Numbered from the stretch's first letter, positions 21,677 to 31,666 are shown. The stretch is DNA of 64,000 nucleotides from CAVQJU01 sp963754955 (GCA_963754955.1 CAVWHY010000003.1:372001-436000); one strand, 5' to 3'. Notes: generated from the letters alone by a model not told the origin. Made by a program: numbers and translations.

Positions 21677-23008
21677 CTACATTTTCTTGATGATTTCGTC
21701 ACCGAACGCCGACGTGGACAGCTCGGTCGCGCCGTCCATCAGGCGCGCGAAGTCGTACGTCACGCGTTTCGTCGAGATGGCCCCGTCCATCCCCTTGACG
21801 ATCAGGTCTGCGGCTTCCGCCCACCCCAGGTGACGGAACATCATCTCGCCAGACAGGATGACCGACCCGGGGTTGACCTTGTCGAGGTTCGTGTACTTCG
21901 GCGCCGTCCCGTGCGTGGCTTCGAACACGGCGTGGCCGGTGACGTAATTGATGTTGCCGCCGGGCGCGATCCCGATGCCGCCGACCTGGGCGGCCAGGGC
22001 GTCCGACAGGTAATCGCCGTTGAGGTTCGGCGTCGCGATCACGTCGAACTCGTCGGGGCGCGTCAGCACCTGCTGCAGCGTGATGTCCGCGATCGCATCC
22101 TTGATGACGAGTCCCGCGCCGGGCTTGCCGTCGGGAATCCGGCACCACGGTCCGCCGTCGATCTCGACGGCGCCGTAGTACTCCTTCGCGACCTTGTAGC
22201 CCCAGTCGCGAAAGGCGCCCTCGGTGAACTTCATGATGTTGCCCTTGTGCACCAGCGTGACGCTCTTACGCTTCGATTTCACCGCGTACCCGATCGCGCT
22301 GTGCACGAGCCGCTCGGTCCCCAGCCAGCTCATAGGCTTGATGCCGATGCCCACCTCGATGCCGGTCTCCCGCTTCGGCGCGCCGATCGCCTCGAGCTGC
22401 GCCTGCCAGGTCCGCCCGGCGCCTTCGCTGCCGAACCGGATCTTCCGGAAGTCCTTCGGGAACTCCCGCTCGAGGAAGTCGAGGATCTTCTGCGCCTCGG
22501 GCGACCCCGCGACGTATTCGATACCGGCGTAGATGTCTTCGATGTTCTCCCGGAATATCACCATGTCCACTTTTTCCGGGTGCTTGATCGGCGAGGGGAC
22601 GCCACGGTACCAGCGGACGGGACGGAGACAGACGAAGAGATCGAGAAGCTGGCGCAGCGCGACGTTCAGCGATCGGATGCCGCCGCCAACCGGTGTCGTG
22701 AGCGGCCCCTTGATCCCCACGAAGTACTCGCGGAAGGCGTCGACGGTCTCGTCCGGCAGCCAGCTGTTCGACTGCTTGAAACTTTTCTCGCCCGCGTAGA
22801 CTTCCAGCCACGCGATCTTCTTCTTGCCGCCGTACGCTTTTTCGACGGCGGCATCCATCACGCGCACGCTGGCGCGCCAGATGTCGGGACCCGTGCCGTC
22901 TCCTTCGATGAACGGGATGATCGGATCGTCGGGCACCACGAGTTGTCCGTTGCGACGGGCAATCGGTGTTCCGCTCGACGGTTTCGGAAGCGACGATGAA
23001 TTAGACAT
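21677..23008 (-). CDS. icd: Isocitrate dehydrogenase (NADP-type)
   Basis: 443 residues. Oxidative decarboxylation of isocitrate to 2-oxoglutarate. Substrate loop with the regulatory-type Ser in the run GGGIRSLNVALRQ, RPVRWYRGVPSPIKHPEKVD, and metal-binding and cofactor blocks DYLSDALAAQVGGIG and FEATHGTAPKYTNLDKVNP. Length and order match the E. coli-type enzyme, slightly extended at the N-terminus by Ser/Pro residues. Intact. Confidence 0.96.
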   Translation of the reverse strand: MSNSSSLPKPSSGTPIARRNGQLVVPDDPIIPFIEGDGTGPDIWRASVRVMDAAVEKAYGGKKKIAWLEVYAGEKSFKQSNSWLPDETVDAFREYFVGIKGPLTTPVGGGIRSLNVALRQLLDLFVCLRPVRWYRGVPSPIKHPEKVDMVIFRENIEDIYAGIEYVAGSPEAQKILDFLEREFPKDFRKIRFGSEGAGRTWQAQLEAIGAPKRETGIEVGIGIKPMSWLGTERLVHSAIGYAVKSKRKSVTLVHKGNIMKFTEGAFRDWGYKVAKEYYGAVEIDGGPWCRIPDGKPGAGLVIKDAIADITLQQVLTRPDEFDVIATPNLNGDYLSDALAAQVGGIGIAPGGNINYVTGHAVFEATHGTAPKYTNLDKVNPGSVILSGEMMFRHLGWAEAADLIVKGMDGAISTKRVTYDFARLMDGATELSTSAFGDEIIKKM

Positions 23009-23190
23009 AGTGGATTAGGTCAGGTCCCCCGAACCGGAAAAACAATTCACACAGAAATTGTTGAAAACTCTGTGGAAAAACCACCGCGGTTACTGCACTG
23101 TTACGCTGCAATTGGAATGTTTTAGCGGTTTGCACCATCGCAGGGCGACCACGCACAGCCGCGGCCTTCAACCGCCCGGAACCTTGGGAT

Positions 23191-23196
23191 TATACT
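23191..23196 (+). promoter_or_regulatory. -10 box (TATACT) of the cytochrome c gene
   Basis: TATACT lies 9 bases before the GTG start, with a weak -35 (TTCAAC) 18 bases upstream. The predicted messenger has almost no leader. Confidence 0.5.
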
Positions 23197-23205
23197 GTAG
23201 CGACC

Positions 23206-23571
23206 GTGCGACTTATTTTTTCTGCGCTCATGCTGGCCGCGACGTTGCAGTCCGCACCGCCGGCCAACACCGTCACCGCCGATGCGGCGTCGCTCGCCGC
23301 GGGCAAAAAGTTGTACGACGCCAACTGCGCCTCCTGCCACGGCGAAACCGGTCGCGGCGACGGCCGCGCGGGGAAAACGCTCACGCCGCCGCCCGCCAAT
23401 CTCGCGGACGAGACCTGGCTCCATGGGTCAAGTGACGGAGAAATCTTCGTCGTCATCCGCGACGGGGTCAAACAAACCGGTATGAAGCCATTCGGATCCC
23501 GTATGACAACCCACCAGATGTGGGATGTCGTCAACTACGTGCGCAGCATCGGTCCGAGCTCGCCTCGCTGA
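23206..23571 (+). CDS. Secreted monohaem cytochrome c
   Basis: 121 residues. A short signal peptide (to about residue 17-25) leads into a class I cytochrome c domain with CASCHGETGRGDG as the haem attachment site. Met in TGMKPFG or FGSRMTT is the likely second axial ligand, and WDVVNYVRSI is the C-terminal helix. It probably carries electrons in the periplasm. serA follows after 11 bases. The start is GTG. Confidence 0.85.
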   Translation: MRLIFSALMLAATLQSAPPANTVTADAASLAAGKKLYDANCASCHGETGRGDGRAGKTLTPPPANLADETWLHGSSDGEIFVVIRDGVKQTGMKPFGSRMTTHQMWDVVNYVRSIGPSSPR

Positions 23572-23582
23572 TTTCCCGCCTC

Positions 23583-25175
23583 ATGAAAATCGTCGTCGCC
23601 GATACTCTCCCCGCTTCGGCGCTGGAGCTGCTGCGGTCGGATGGGTGGACTGTCGATGCCCGGAGCGGGCGTCAGCCGGACGCCCTCGCCGCCGATTTGT
23701 CCGACGCGGACGCGTTGCTCGTGCGCAGCGCAACCAAAGTCGATGCCACCCTGATGGCGGCGGCGCCGCGGCTGCGGATCATCGCGCGCGCCGGAACGGG
23801 CGTCGACAACGTCGACGTCGAAGCGGCCAGCGCCCGCGGCATCCTGGTCGTCAATGCGGCCGGCGCGAACAGCATCAGCGTGGCCGAGCACGCCTGGGCG
23901 CTGATGCTCGCGCTGGCCCGCGACATCCCGTCGGCCGATCGGGCGATGAAGGACGGCCGCTGGGAGAAGAAGGCGTTTCTCGGCACCGAACTCCGGGGCA
24001 AGACGCTTGGCGTCGCGGGCTTCGGACGCATCGGCCAGGAGGTCGCGCAGCGCGCGCGGGCGTTCGGCATGCACGTAATCGCCCACGATCCGTTCATTTC
24101 CGCCGATCTGGCCGGGCGCTTCGGCGTCGAGCTCGTGTCGATCGACGAACTGTGCGCGGCATCCGACTACCTGACGCTCCACCTGCCGGCAACGGCCGAC
24201 ACGCACCACCTGTTCAACGACGAGCGCTTCGCACGCTGCAAGCCGGGCCTGCGGTTGATCAACACCGCCCGCGGCGAGCTCGTGGACGAACCCGCGCTCG
24301 CGCGCGCGATTGAAAAGGGCATCGTGGCCGGCGCCGGCCTCGACGTGTTTGAAAAGGAGCCGTTGACGGATTGGGGCCTCGCCCGTCTGCCCCAGGTCGT
24401 CGCCACGCCGCACATCGCCGCGTCGACCGAAGAAGCCCAGGAAATGGTCGGCCACGAGACCGCCGTCACCGTCCGAAACTTCCTGCGCGACGGCGTCGTC
24501 CGCAATGCCGTCAATTTCCCGTCGGTTCACCCGGAAGAACTCCAGCGCCTGCAGCCGTGGATCCGCCTGGCCGATCTACTCGGCGCGATGGCGTCGCAGA
24601 TGGGCGTCGCGCGCATCGAGGCCATCAGCCTGCGCTACTACGGGGCGCTCGCCGAGAGCCACGCCACGGGACTGCTGGCGTCGAGCGCCGCCGTCGGCGT
24701 TCTGCGGCCCATCCTGTCCGACAACGAAGTCTCCATCGTCAACGCGCGCAGCGTGGCCCGTCAGCGCGGCATCGACATCGTCGAGTCGCGGAGCGCGCGG
24801 CCCAGGCACTTCACGAGCCTCGTTTCCCTCAAGGTCCTGACCAGCGGCGGAGAGCGCTGGGTGGAAGGCACCGTCTTCGGGCAGAACAGCCCGCGGCTGG
24901 TCTCGGCGCGGGGCGTGACGGTCGAAGCGCCGCTCTCGGGGACCATTTTGATGCTGGCCAACGACGATCAACCCGGCGTCATCGGCGAGGTCGGCACGAT
25001 TCTGGGCCGCCACGGCGTCAACATCGCCAGCTTCGCGCTGGGCCGAAGCGACGCAGGCGCGATCGGCGTTGTCAACGTGGACGCCGAGGCCGACAAGCGA
25101 CAAGCGCTCGACGACGCGCTGGGCGCCATCCGGAGAGTCCCCGCGATCCGAGAGGCCTGGGTTATTCGGCTCTGA
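23583..25175 (+). CDS. serA: D-3-phosphoglycerate dehydrogenase (long form with ACT domain)
   Basis: 530 residues. First step of serine synthesis. Catalytic and NAD domains: ARAGTGVDNVDVEAASARGI, LGVAGFGRIGQEVAQRARAF, RLINTARGELVDEPALARA, TPHIAASTEEAQ (catalytic His). An intervening (ASB) domain and a C-terminal ACT domain (ANDDQPGVIGEVGTILGRHG) follow, so serine feedback is likely. Intact. Its 3' end overlaps the convergent lipid-kinase gene by 14 bases. Confidence 0.95.
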   Translation: MKIVVADTLPASALELLRSDGWTVDARSGRQPDALAADLSDADALLVRSATKVDATLMAAAPRLRIIARAGTGVDNVDVEAASARGILVVNAAGANSISVAEHAWALMLALARDIPSADRAMKDGRWEKKAFLGTELRGKTLGVAGFGRIGQEVAQRARAFGMHVIAHDPFISADLAGRFGVELVSIDELCAASDYLTLHLPATADTHHLFNDERFARCKPGLRLINTARGELVDEPALARAIEKGIVAGAGLDVFEKEPLTDWGLARLPQVVATPHIAASTEEAQEMVGHETAVTVRNFLRDGVVRNAVNFPSVHPEELQRLQPWIRLADLLGAMASQMGVARIEAISLRYYGALAESHATGLLASSAAVGVLRPILSDNEVSIVNARSVARQRGIDIVESRSARPRHFTSLVSLKVLTSGGERWVEGTVFGQNSPRLVSARGVTVEAPLSGTILMLANDDQPGVIGEVGTILGRHGVNIASFALGRSDAGAIGVVNVDAEADKRQALDDALGAIRRVPAIREAWVIRL

Positions 25176-26056
25176 CGCAGACGTTGAGCGCGCCAGGATG
25201 GATGCGGAGCAGCAGACTGGTCCCGCCGGCCGCCGGTTCGCCGTCCACGTGAAACGCGATCGGCTGCTCGCTCTCGATGGTCGCCCGGTCCACGCGGCGA
25301 ATCGAACAACCCGGCGACCGCGCCGACCGTGCCGTTGAAGAGCCGCGGCAGGCTCGCCACCGTTCGCAGTCGTGAGCGTTCCTCCACGACGACCAGATCG
25401 AGCAGCCCGTCGTCGACCCGTGCTCCCGGCGCGATGCACGCGCCGTTCCCGAACTCCGCCGAGTTGGCGGCCGTCACGATGACCGCCCGCACGCGAACGC
25501 GCGAACCCGCCGTCGCGATGACGTACTCGAACGGCCGATATGTCATGAGGGACCCGGCAGTGATGAGCGTGTAGGTCAACAGACCGCGGCGGCGGCTGCC
25601 CGATTCGTTGAATCGCCGGGCCACGTGGGCGTCGAAACCGAGACCAGCGGTGTTGACGAAGAGCCGATCGTCAAGCTCGCCCACATCGATCCGGCGCGGC
25701 CCGGCGGCGATCGCCTGCCGGATGGCATCGGCGGGCTGCCGGGAAATCCCGAGCTGTCGTGCAAGCCCGTTGCCCGAGCCCGCCGGCACGATGCCGAGCG
25801 GGATCTCGCCGAACGCCAGCGTGGACGCCACCTCGTTGATGGTGCCGTCGCCGCCCCAGGCCATGACCAGCCGCGCGCCTCGCGCGACCGCCTCACGCGT
25901 CAGCTCGCGCGCGTGCCCCGCCCGCTCGGTGACGAAGACCTCGGCCGGGTCGCCATGGCGATCGACAATCGTCGACGCCAGTTCGGCACGGGCGCGCGCC
26001 GCATCGGGACGAACGCCGCCCGAAATCGGATTGATGATGATCGCGATCGAGGCCAA
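25162..26056 (-). CDS. Diacylglycerol/lipid kinase family protein (one 1-base insertion)
   Basis: DAGK-catalytic-domain protein that phosphorylates a lipid or sphingoid substrate. Start taken at TTG (ASIAIIINPISGG). MAWGGDGTINEVAS is the nucleotide-binding GGDGT motif and IVPAGSGNGLARQLGI the following one. The frame breaks near 25322, an extra G between two Cs. Without it the C-terminus reads IRRVDRATIESEQPIAFHVDGE, the normal family ending, for about 297 residues. It follows the GspC/PilP-like gene on the same strand. Confidence 0.85.
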
Positions 26057-26063
26057 TGGCCGG

Positions 26064-26581
26064 TTACTTGAGGGCCAGGCGCAGCTCGGTCGAGTCGGCC
26101 GTATCCACCAGTTCGACGACGTCGGACGAAATCTTCGCGACACCGTACCGGGAAGCCACTCGCTCGCCTTCCCTCACCACGTACAACTGATCGGGTGCCG
26201 AAATGATGGCCGTGCGGACGGGACTGCCCGAGGCGCTGTCTTCGGCGACGCCGATCAGCCTGAGCGCAGGACGCGACCGGAACCGGCGCCGACGCCGCGG
26301 CTGGCCCAGGCAGGATGATGGGAGCCGCGGCCGTTTTCTGCGGCGCGGGCGCTGCGAAACGGAACAGGTCGCGCCCGCGTTGCGGCGACGCGACGGGCTG
26401 CTGACGTCGGCCAAGCCGCGCGATTTCGGTCGCCAGCGCGGCGCCACGCGCATCGAGGGGCGCGCGCCGGCACGACGTGTGACAACGCCGGCGCACTGCG
26501 AACCTTGCCCGCAGACAGCGCGTACCACCCGGCACCGCCGCCGACGACGAGCGCGCACGCCGCCGCCACTTTAATGTTCAT
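26064..26581 (-). CDS. Membrane-anchored protein with GspC/PilP-like C-terminal domain (two 1-base insertions)
   Basis: Not firmly recognised. After removal of one extra base near 26273 and another near 26464 it gives about 171 residues. It has an N-terminal membrane segment (VAAACALVVGGGAGWYALS), an Ala/Pro linker, and a C-terminal domain (LRLIGVAEDSASGSPVRTAI, YVVREGERVASRYGVAKI). That domain resembles the beta domain of GspC/PilP, where a small domain senses or binds a secretin. It is divergent from kdsB. The lipid-kinase gene starts 7 bases after its stop. Confidence 0.55.
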
Positions 26582-26658
26582 GAGAATGTGTGGCGCTGAA
26601 CAAACCGCCGACGTCGGATCGTAGCACGGCGTCCTCGCGAGGTGTGCTATGATTCGCC

Positions 26659-27446
26659 GTGCACCCCTCATCGACTGTACCTACGGTCGATTCCGCGTAT
26701 CCGCCGCAGGTTGTCGCCGTCATCCCCGCTCGATTCGCCTCTACACGGTTCCCCGGCAAGGCCGCTCGCCGACATCGACGGCCAGACGATGGTCGAACAC
26801 GTCTACCGGCGTGCGTCGGCGGCGTCCACGATCGCGCGCGTGATCGTGGCCACCGACGATCTGCGCATCGCACGGCGCGTCGCGGAATTCGGCGGGCAGG
26901 TGCGGCTGACGAAGCCCACGCACGCGAGCGGCACCGATCGGATCGCCGAAGTCGCCGAAATCGCTCGACTGCGACATCGTCGTCAACGTGCAGGGCGACG
27001 AGCCGCTCATCGATCCCCGGGCGATCGATCAGGCGGTCGCGCCGCTCATCGCCGATCCGTCGGTGCCGATGACGACGCTCTACCGGCGGATCACGCAGAG
27101 CGCGGAGCTCGACGATTCGAACGTCGTCAAGGTGGTCCTCGATCGCGCCGGGTTCGCGCTGTATTTCTCGCGCGCCCCGATCCCGCACATGTGCAATCCC
27201 AAGGGCGGATGGCCGCCGCTCTACCGCCACATCGGCCTGTACGCCTATCGCCGCAGCACGCTGCTCGTGCTGGCCAACCTGGAGCCCACGCCCCTCGAGC
27301 GCGCGGAATCGCTCGAACAGCTGCGGGCGCTCGAACACGGCATCCGCATCAAGGCGGTGGAAACCGTGTACGACTCGATCAGCGTGGACACGCCGGGCGA
27401 TCTCGAAGAGGTGCGCCGCCTCCTGGCGGCCCCGACGTCTGGATAG
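26659..27446 (+). CDS. kdsB: 3-deoxy-manno-octulosonate cytidylyltransferase (two 1-base insertions)
   Basis: Activates Kdo with CTP to CMP-Kdo for LPS. VVAVIPARFASTRFPGK is the N-terminal nucleotide-binding motif; NVQGDEPLIDP the Mg/nucleotide motif; RHIGLYAYRR the C-terminal block. The frame breaks at 26761 (FPGK then PLADIDGQTMVEHVYRRAS) and at 26963 (EIL then DCDIVVNVQGDEP). Each is one extra G next to a C. Corrected length is about 261 residues. The start is GTG with a TATGAT box 5 bases upstream. First gene of the Kdo cluster. Confidence 0.92.
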
Positions 27447-27452
27447 AACGCC

Positions 27453-27476
27453 GTAGCGTCCGGCTTCAACCGGACG
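27453..27476. repeat. REP-like hairpin, single copy
   Basis: GTAGC followed by GTCCGG-CTTCAA-CCGGAC. Same GTAG-plus-hairpin design, and nearly the same sequence, as one half of the pair at 695-748. It lies in the kdsB-pyrG gap. Confidence 0.55.
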
Positions 27477-27492
27477 GAGGATCGGAGCTCAT

Positions 27493-29133
27493 ATGACCGG
27501 ACGGACGACCAAGTACATTTTTGTCACCGGCGGCGTCGTGTCTTCGCTCGGCAAGGGTCTGGCCGCCGCGTCGGTCGGCTGCCTGCTCGAGGGACACGGC
27601 TATCGCGTCACGCTGCAGAAGTTCGATCCGTACATCAACGTCGATCCGGGCACGATGAGCCCTTACCAGCACGGCGAGGTCTACGTCACCGACGACGGCG
27701 CCGAGACGGACCTCGATCTGGGACACTACGAGCGGTTCACCAGCACGCTCACGACCAAGAACTCGAACTGGACGACCGGCAAGATCTACCTGAGCGTCAT
27801 CCAGAAGGAGCGGCGCGGCGACTACCTCGGCCGGACCGTCCAGGTGATTCCGCACATCACCAACGAGATCAAGGACGCGATCCGCACGGTCGCCAAGGAC
27901 GTGGACATCGTGCTGGTCGAAATCGGCGGCACGGTCGGCGACATCGAGAGCCTCCCGTTCCTCGAGGCGATCCGCCAGTTCCGCCAGGACGTCGGGCGCG
28001 ACAATTCACTCTACATTCACCTCACGCTCGTGCCGTTCATCGGCACGGCCGGCGAGCTCAAGACCAAGCCGACGCAGCACAGCGTCCGCGACCTGCGATC
28101 GATCGGCATCCAGCCGGACATCCTGCTCTGCCGCACCGACCGCCTCCTCGACTCGGACATCAAGCGCAAGATCGCGCTGTTCTGCGACGTGGACGAGGAA
28201 GCGGTCATCACGGCCAGGGACGTCGACACGATCTACGAGGTGCCGAGCGCGCTGGCCGAAGAGGGCCTCGATCGCATCGTCCTCAAGCACCTGCACCTGC
28301 CGCAGAGCGAGCGCCGCATGCAGCAGTGGGAAGACCTCGTCAGCCGCATCAAGCATCCCCTCGACGAGATCACGATCCACGTCGTCGGCAAGTACGTCGG
28401 CTACGAGGATTCGTACAAGAGCCTGAACGAAGCGCTGTACCACGGCGGGTTCCCGCATCGGCTGAAGGTCAACCTCAAGTGGATCGAAGCCGAGTCGCTC
28501 GAGGCGCCCGGCGGCGCGGCGCTGCTCGACGACGCCGACGGCATCCTGGTGCCGGGCGGGTTCGGCAACCGCGGCACGCGCGGCATGATGAAGGCGGCCG
28601 AAATCGCGCGCGAACGGCGCATCCCGTACTTCGGCATCTGCTACGGGTTCCAGTGGGCCACCGTGGAGTTCGCGCGCAACGTGGCCGGCCTGACCGACGC
28701 CGACTCCACCGAGTGCAATCCGGAAACGCCGACCAAGCTGATTTACAAGCTGCGCGACCTGCTCGGCGTCGACGATCTCGGCGGCACGATGCGCCTGGGC
28801 GAGTATGCGTGTCAGCTGACGACCGGCTCGCTGGCCGAGCGTGTGTACGGCGCCCGGCTGATTCACGAACGCCATCGCCATCGCTACGAGTTCAACTGCC
28901 TCTACGAACCGCAGCTGGCCGAGCACGGCCTCAAGATCTCGGGCCGCTCTCCCGACGGCAAGTTCGTCGAGATCGCGGAGCTTCCCGGACATCCGTGGTA
29001 CCTGGCCGTTCAGTTCCACCCCGAGTTCAAGTCGAAGCCCACGCGGCCGCACCCGCTGTTTGCCAGCTTCGTGGACGCGAGCTACCGGCACAAGACCGCT
29101 CACGTCCGCAGCGCCGCGGAGTCGGTAGCGTAG
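27493..29133 (+). CDS. pyrG: CTP synthase
   Basis: 546 residues. Aminates UTP to CTP with glutamine. The synthetase domain begins YIFVTGGVVSSLGKGLAAAS and contains FDPYINVDPGTMSPYQHGEV. The C-terminal glutaminase domain has PGGFGNRG, FGICYGFQWA (nucleophile Cys) and QFHPEFKSKP (catalytic His and Glu). Intact. It lies between kdsB and kdsA; CTP is the KdsB co-substrate, so the placement is sensible. The start ATG follows a GGAG ribosome site. Confidence 0.97.
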   Translation: MTGRTTKYIFVTGGVVSSLGKGLAAASVGCLLEGHGYRVTLQKFDPYINVDPGTMSPYQHGEVYVTDDGAETDLDLGHYERFTSTLTTKNSNWTTGKIYLSVIQKERRGDYLGRTVQVIPHITNEIKDAIRTVAKDVDIVLVEIGGTVGDIESLPFLEAIRQFRQDVGRDNSLYIHLTLVPFIGTAGELKTKPTQHSVRDLRSIGIQPDILLCRTDRLLDSDIKRKIALFCDVDEEAVITARDVDTIYEVPSALAEEGLDRIVLKHLHLPQSERRMQQWEDLVSRIKHPLDEITIHVVGKYVGYEDSYKSLNEALYHGGFPHRLKVNLKWIEAESLEAPGGAALLDDADGILVPGGFGNRGTRGMMKAAEIARERRIPYFGICYGFQWATVEFARNVAGLTDADSTECNPETPTKLIYKLRDLLGVDDLGGTMRLGEYACQLTTGSLAERVYGARLIHERHRHRYEFNCLYEPQLAEHGLKISGRSPDGKFVEIAELPGHPWYLAVQFHPEFKSKPTRPHPLFASFVDASYRHKTAHVRSAAESVA

Positions 29134-29277
29134 CGCGATAGGACGGATAGAAGGTCGGGGGCGGGCAAGCGGGCGGGCGGGCAGGCAAGAATGCCTTGAT
29201 GGAGCCGACGCGCCTGCGCTGATGAAGACGCGTTCGTCGGCCTGCCCTGCCAGCCTCGCCCGACCTGCGCTGCCCCG

Positions 29278-29283
29278 TATAAT
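29278..29283 (+). promoter_or_regulatory. -10 box (TATAAT) at the kdsA start
   Basis: A perfect TATAAT whose last two bases are the first two of the ATG at 29282. The transcription start would fall at about 29291, exactly at an in-frame GTG. If the box is used, kdsA is leaderless and starts at that GTG. Confidence 0.45.
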
Positions 29284-30151
29284 GACTCCCGTGACCCCCA
29301 TCCGCGCTGGGCGAGATCTCTATCGGCTTCGGCAGTCCGCTGGTGCTTGATGGCGGGTCCGTGCGTCATCGAGAGCGAGGCGCACGCGAGCGCCATGGCC
29401 GCGGCGCTGCTGGACATCACCCGGCGTGTCGGCATCCCGCTGGTCTTCAAGGCGTCGTTCGACAAGGCGAATCGCACGTCCGGACGCTCGTTTCGCGGCC
29501 CCGGTCTCGCCGAGGGCCTGCGCGTGCTCGGCGCGATCAAGGCACGCCACGGCGTTCCGATCGTCACCGACATCCACGAGCCGTCGCAGGCTGCCCCGGC
29601 GGCCGAAGTCGCCGACATCCTGCAGATTCCGGCGTTCCTGTCGCGTCAGACCGACCTGATCGTCGCCGCCGCCCGGACCGGGTCGCGTCGTGAACATCAA
29701 GAAAGGTCAGTTCCTCGCGCCCGACGACGTGCGGCATGCCGTCGCGAAGGTCGTCGATGCCGGCAACCCGCGCGTCTTCGTCACCGAACGGGGCACCAGT
29801 TTCGGCTACCACAACCTCGTCGTCGACATGCGCGCGCTGCCGATGCTGCGGCAGCACGGCATCCCGGTCGTGTTCGACGTGACGCACAGCCTGCAGTTGC
29901 CGGGCGGCGGAGACGGCGTGACGGCCGGCCAGGCCGAATACATCGAGCCGCTCGCCTCTGCGGGTGTCGCCGCGGGCGTTGACGGCGTGTTCCTCGAGGT
30001 CCACGACGATCCGACCCACGCGAAGAGCGATGCGCAGAACGCGCTCCGGCTCGATCTGCTCGAGCCGCTGCTGCGGCGCCTGCTGGCCATCGACGCCATC
30101 GTGAAGCAGGCAGAAGCCGGCAAAGCGGCCACCACAGCGCGACATCCATTC
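29282..30151 (+). CDS. kdsA: 3-deoxy-8-phosphooctulonate synthase (three 1-base insertions; runs in frame into kdsD)
   Basis: Condenses arabinose-5-phosphate with PEP to Kdo-8-phosphate. Blocks: MAGPCVIESEAHA, VFKASFDKANRTS, VPIVTDIHEPSQA, QIPAFLSRQTDLI, then NIKKGQFLAPDD and VFVTERGTSFGYHNLVVDM. Three extra bases break it: in GGG at 29309-29311, a T at 29347-29348, and in GGG at 29680-29682. Corrected length is about 289 residues. No stop codon follows; the frame continues into KdsD. The ATG used here may be replaced by GTG 29291 (see the -10 box). Confidence 0.9.
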
Positions 30152-31114
30152 ATGGCTGACCGCGCCCTCGCCCGCAAGGTGCTGGAAACGGAAGCCGCCG
30201 CGGTCCTCGCCCTCGTCGGGCGGCTGGACGAGCGCTTCGACCGCGCGGTCGAGCTCCTTCTCCAGTGCCGCGGCCGTGTGATCCTGACAGGCATGGGCAA
30301 GTCCGGCGTCATCTGCCAGAAGATCGCCGCCACGCTGGCCAGCACCGGCACGCCGGCGTTCTTCCTGCACCCCGCCGAAGCCGCGCACGGCGATCTCGGC
30401 GTAATCCAGGGCGACGATGTCGTGGTCGCGCTGTCGTACAGCGGCGAGACGGACGAGATCCTGAACCTTATCGACACGATTCGCCGCCTGGGCTCGCGGT
30501 TGATCGCCATCACCGGCGTGATGCGGTCGGCGCTGGCACAGGCCGCCGACGTGGCGCTCGACTGCAGTGTCGCCGTGGAAGCGTGCCCGTTGAACCTTGT
30601 GCCGACGGCGAGCACGACCGCCGCGCTGGCGCTTGGCGACGCGCTCGCGATGACGCTGCTCAAGGAGAAGGACTTCCGGCAGGAGGATTTCGCCAGCCTG
30701 CACCCCGGCGGCAAACTCGGCAAGCGCCTGATGCGCGTCGACGCCCTGATGCACGGCGGCAAGGAATGTCCAATCGTGCAGGCGGGCACCGGCATGCGCG
30801 ACGTCATCTACGAGATGTCGAGCAAGGGCCTGGGCATGACGTGCGTCGTCGACGGAGGCAGCGCGCTCCTCGGCATCATCACGGATGGCGACCTGCGGCG
30901 GCACATGGAAAAGGGCGGCGACATCCGCGCCCTGACCGCCGCGGACGTCATGACACGCGGCCCGGTGGCAATCGCGCCCGCGACACTGGCGGCCGAAGCG
31001 CTCAACATCATGGAACAGCGCAAGATCACGTCCATCGTCGTCGTCGACGGCGAACCGCGCCGCGTCGTCGGCGTCGTCCACGTGCACAACCTGTGGCGCA
31101 CGGAGCTGTTCTGA
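30152..31114 (+). CDS. kdsD: Arabinose-5-phosphate isomerase (SIS plus CBS pair), in frame with kdsA
   Basis: 320 residues from the Met marked here. Interconverts ribulose-5-phosphate and arabinose-5-phosphate, supplying KdsA. SIS domain with ILTGMGKSGVICQKIAATLA and ALSYSGETDEI, plus FASLHPGGKLGKRL, then two CBS domains (DVIYEMSSKGLGMTCVV, GIITDGDLRRHMEKG, ITSIVVVDGEPRRVVGVVHV). The preceding 20 or so codons join it without a stop to the KdsA C-terminus, and no ribosome site is seen before the Met. So it may be made as a KdsA-KdsD fusion. kdsC follows after 3 bases. Confidence 0.93.
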   Translation: MADRALARKVLETEAAAVLALVGRLDERFDRAVELLLQCRGRVILTGMGKSGVICQKIAATLASTGTPAFFLHPAEAAHGDLGVIQGDDVVVALSYSGETDEILNLIDTIRRLGSRLIAITGVMRSALAQAADVALDCSVAVEACPLNLVPTASTTAALALGDALAMTLLKEKDFRQEDFASLHPGGKLGKRLMRVDALMHGGKECPIVQAGTGMRDVIYEMSSKGLGMTCVVDGGSALLGIITDGDLRRHMEKGGDIRALTAADVMTRGPVAIAPATLAAEALNIMEQRKITSIVVVDGEPRRVVGVVHVHNLWRTELF

Positions 31115-31117
31115 TCT

Positions 31118-31666
31118 GTGAACACTGAACCCTTAACGGCCAAGGCCGCAAAAATCAAACTCCTGCTGTTCGACGTGGACGGCGTGATGACGGACGGCGC
31201 GGTCCTCATCCACGGCGACGGCACCGAGAGCAAGCGCTTCCACATCCGGGACGGTATCGCGATGGTGTGGGCGCAGCGATCGGGCCTGACTGTGGGTCTG
31301 CTGTCGGCGCGGCACTCGCCCTCGACGCTGCAGCGGGCGGCGCAGCTCGGCATCACGCTGGTGCACCAGGGCGTGACCAGCAAGGCCGACACCTACGATC
31401 AGATCGTGGGCGACATGGTGCTGACCGACGACCAGGTGGCCTACATGGGCGACGACATCGTCGATCTGGCGGTTCTCGGGCGGGTTGGACTATCGTCGGC
31501 GCCGGGCGATGCGACGGCGGAAGTGCGGTCGCGCGTGGACTTCGTCAGCACGTGCGCCGGCGGCGCCGGCGCCGTACGCGAGGTCATCGAGCTCATCCTG
31601 CGGGCCCGGGGCATCTGGGATTCAATCGTGGCGGCCTACGAAACCGAGGGGCACTCGGGAAGATGA
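31118..31666 (+). CDS. kdsC: 3-deoxy-manno-octulosonate-8-phosphatase
   Basis: 182-residue HAD-family phosphatase that removes the phosphate from Kdo-8-P. The nucleophile motif is LLLFDVDGVMTDG; GLLSARHSPS and YMGDDIVDLAVLGRVG follow, and the cap is minimal, as in KdsC tetramers. GTG start 3 bases after kdsD. The next gene's ATG overlaps its stop (ATGA). With kdsA, kdsB and kdsD this gives the full route to CMP-Kdo. Confidence 0.95.
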   Translation: MNTEPLTAKAAKIKLLLFDVDGVMTDGAVLIHGDGTESKRFHIRDGIAMVWAQRSGLTVGLLSARHSPSTLQRAAQLGITLVHQGVTSKADTYDQIVGDMVLTDDQVAYMGDDIVDLAVLGRVGLSSAPGDATAEVRSRVDFVSTCAGGAGAVREVIELILRARGIWDSIVAAYETEGHSGR

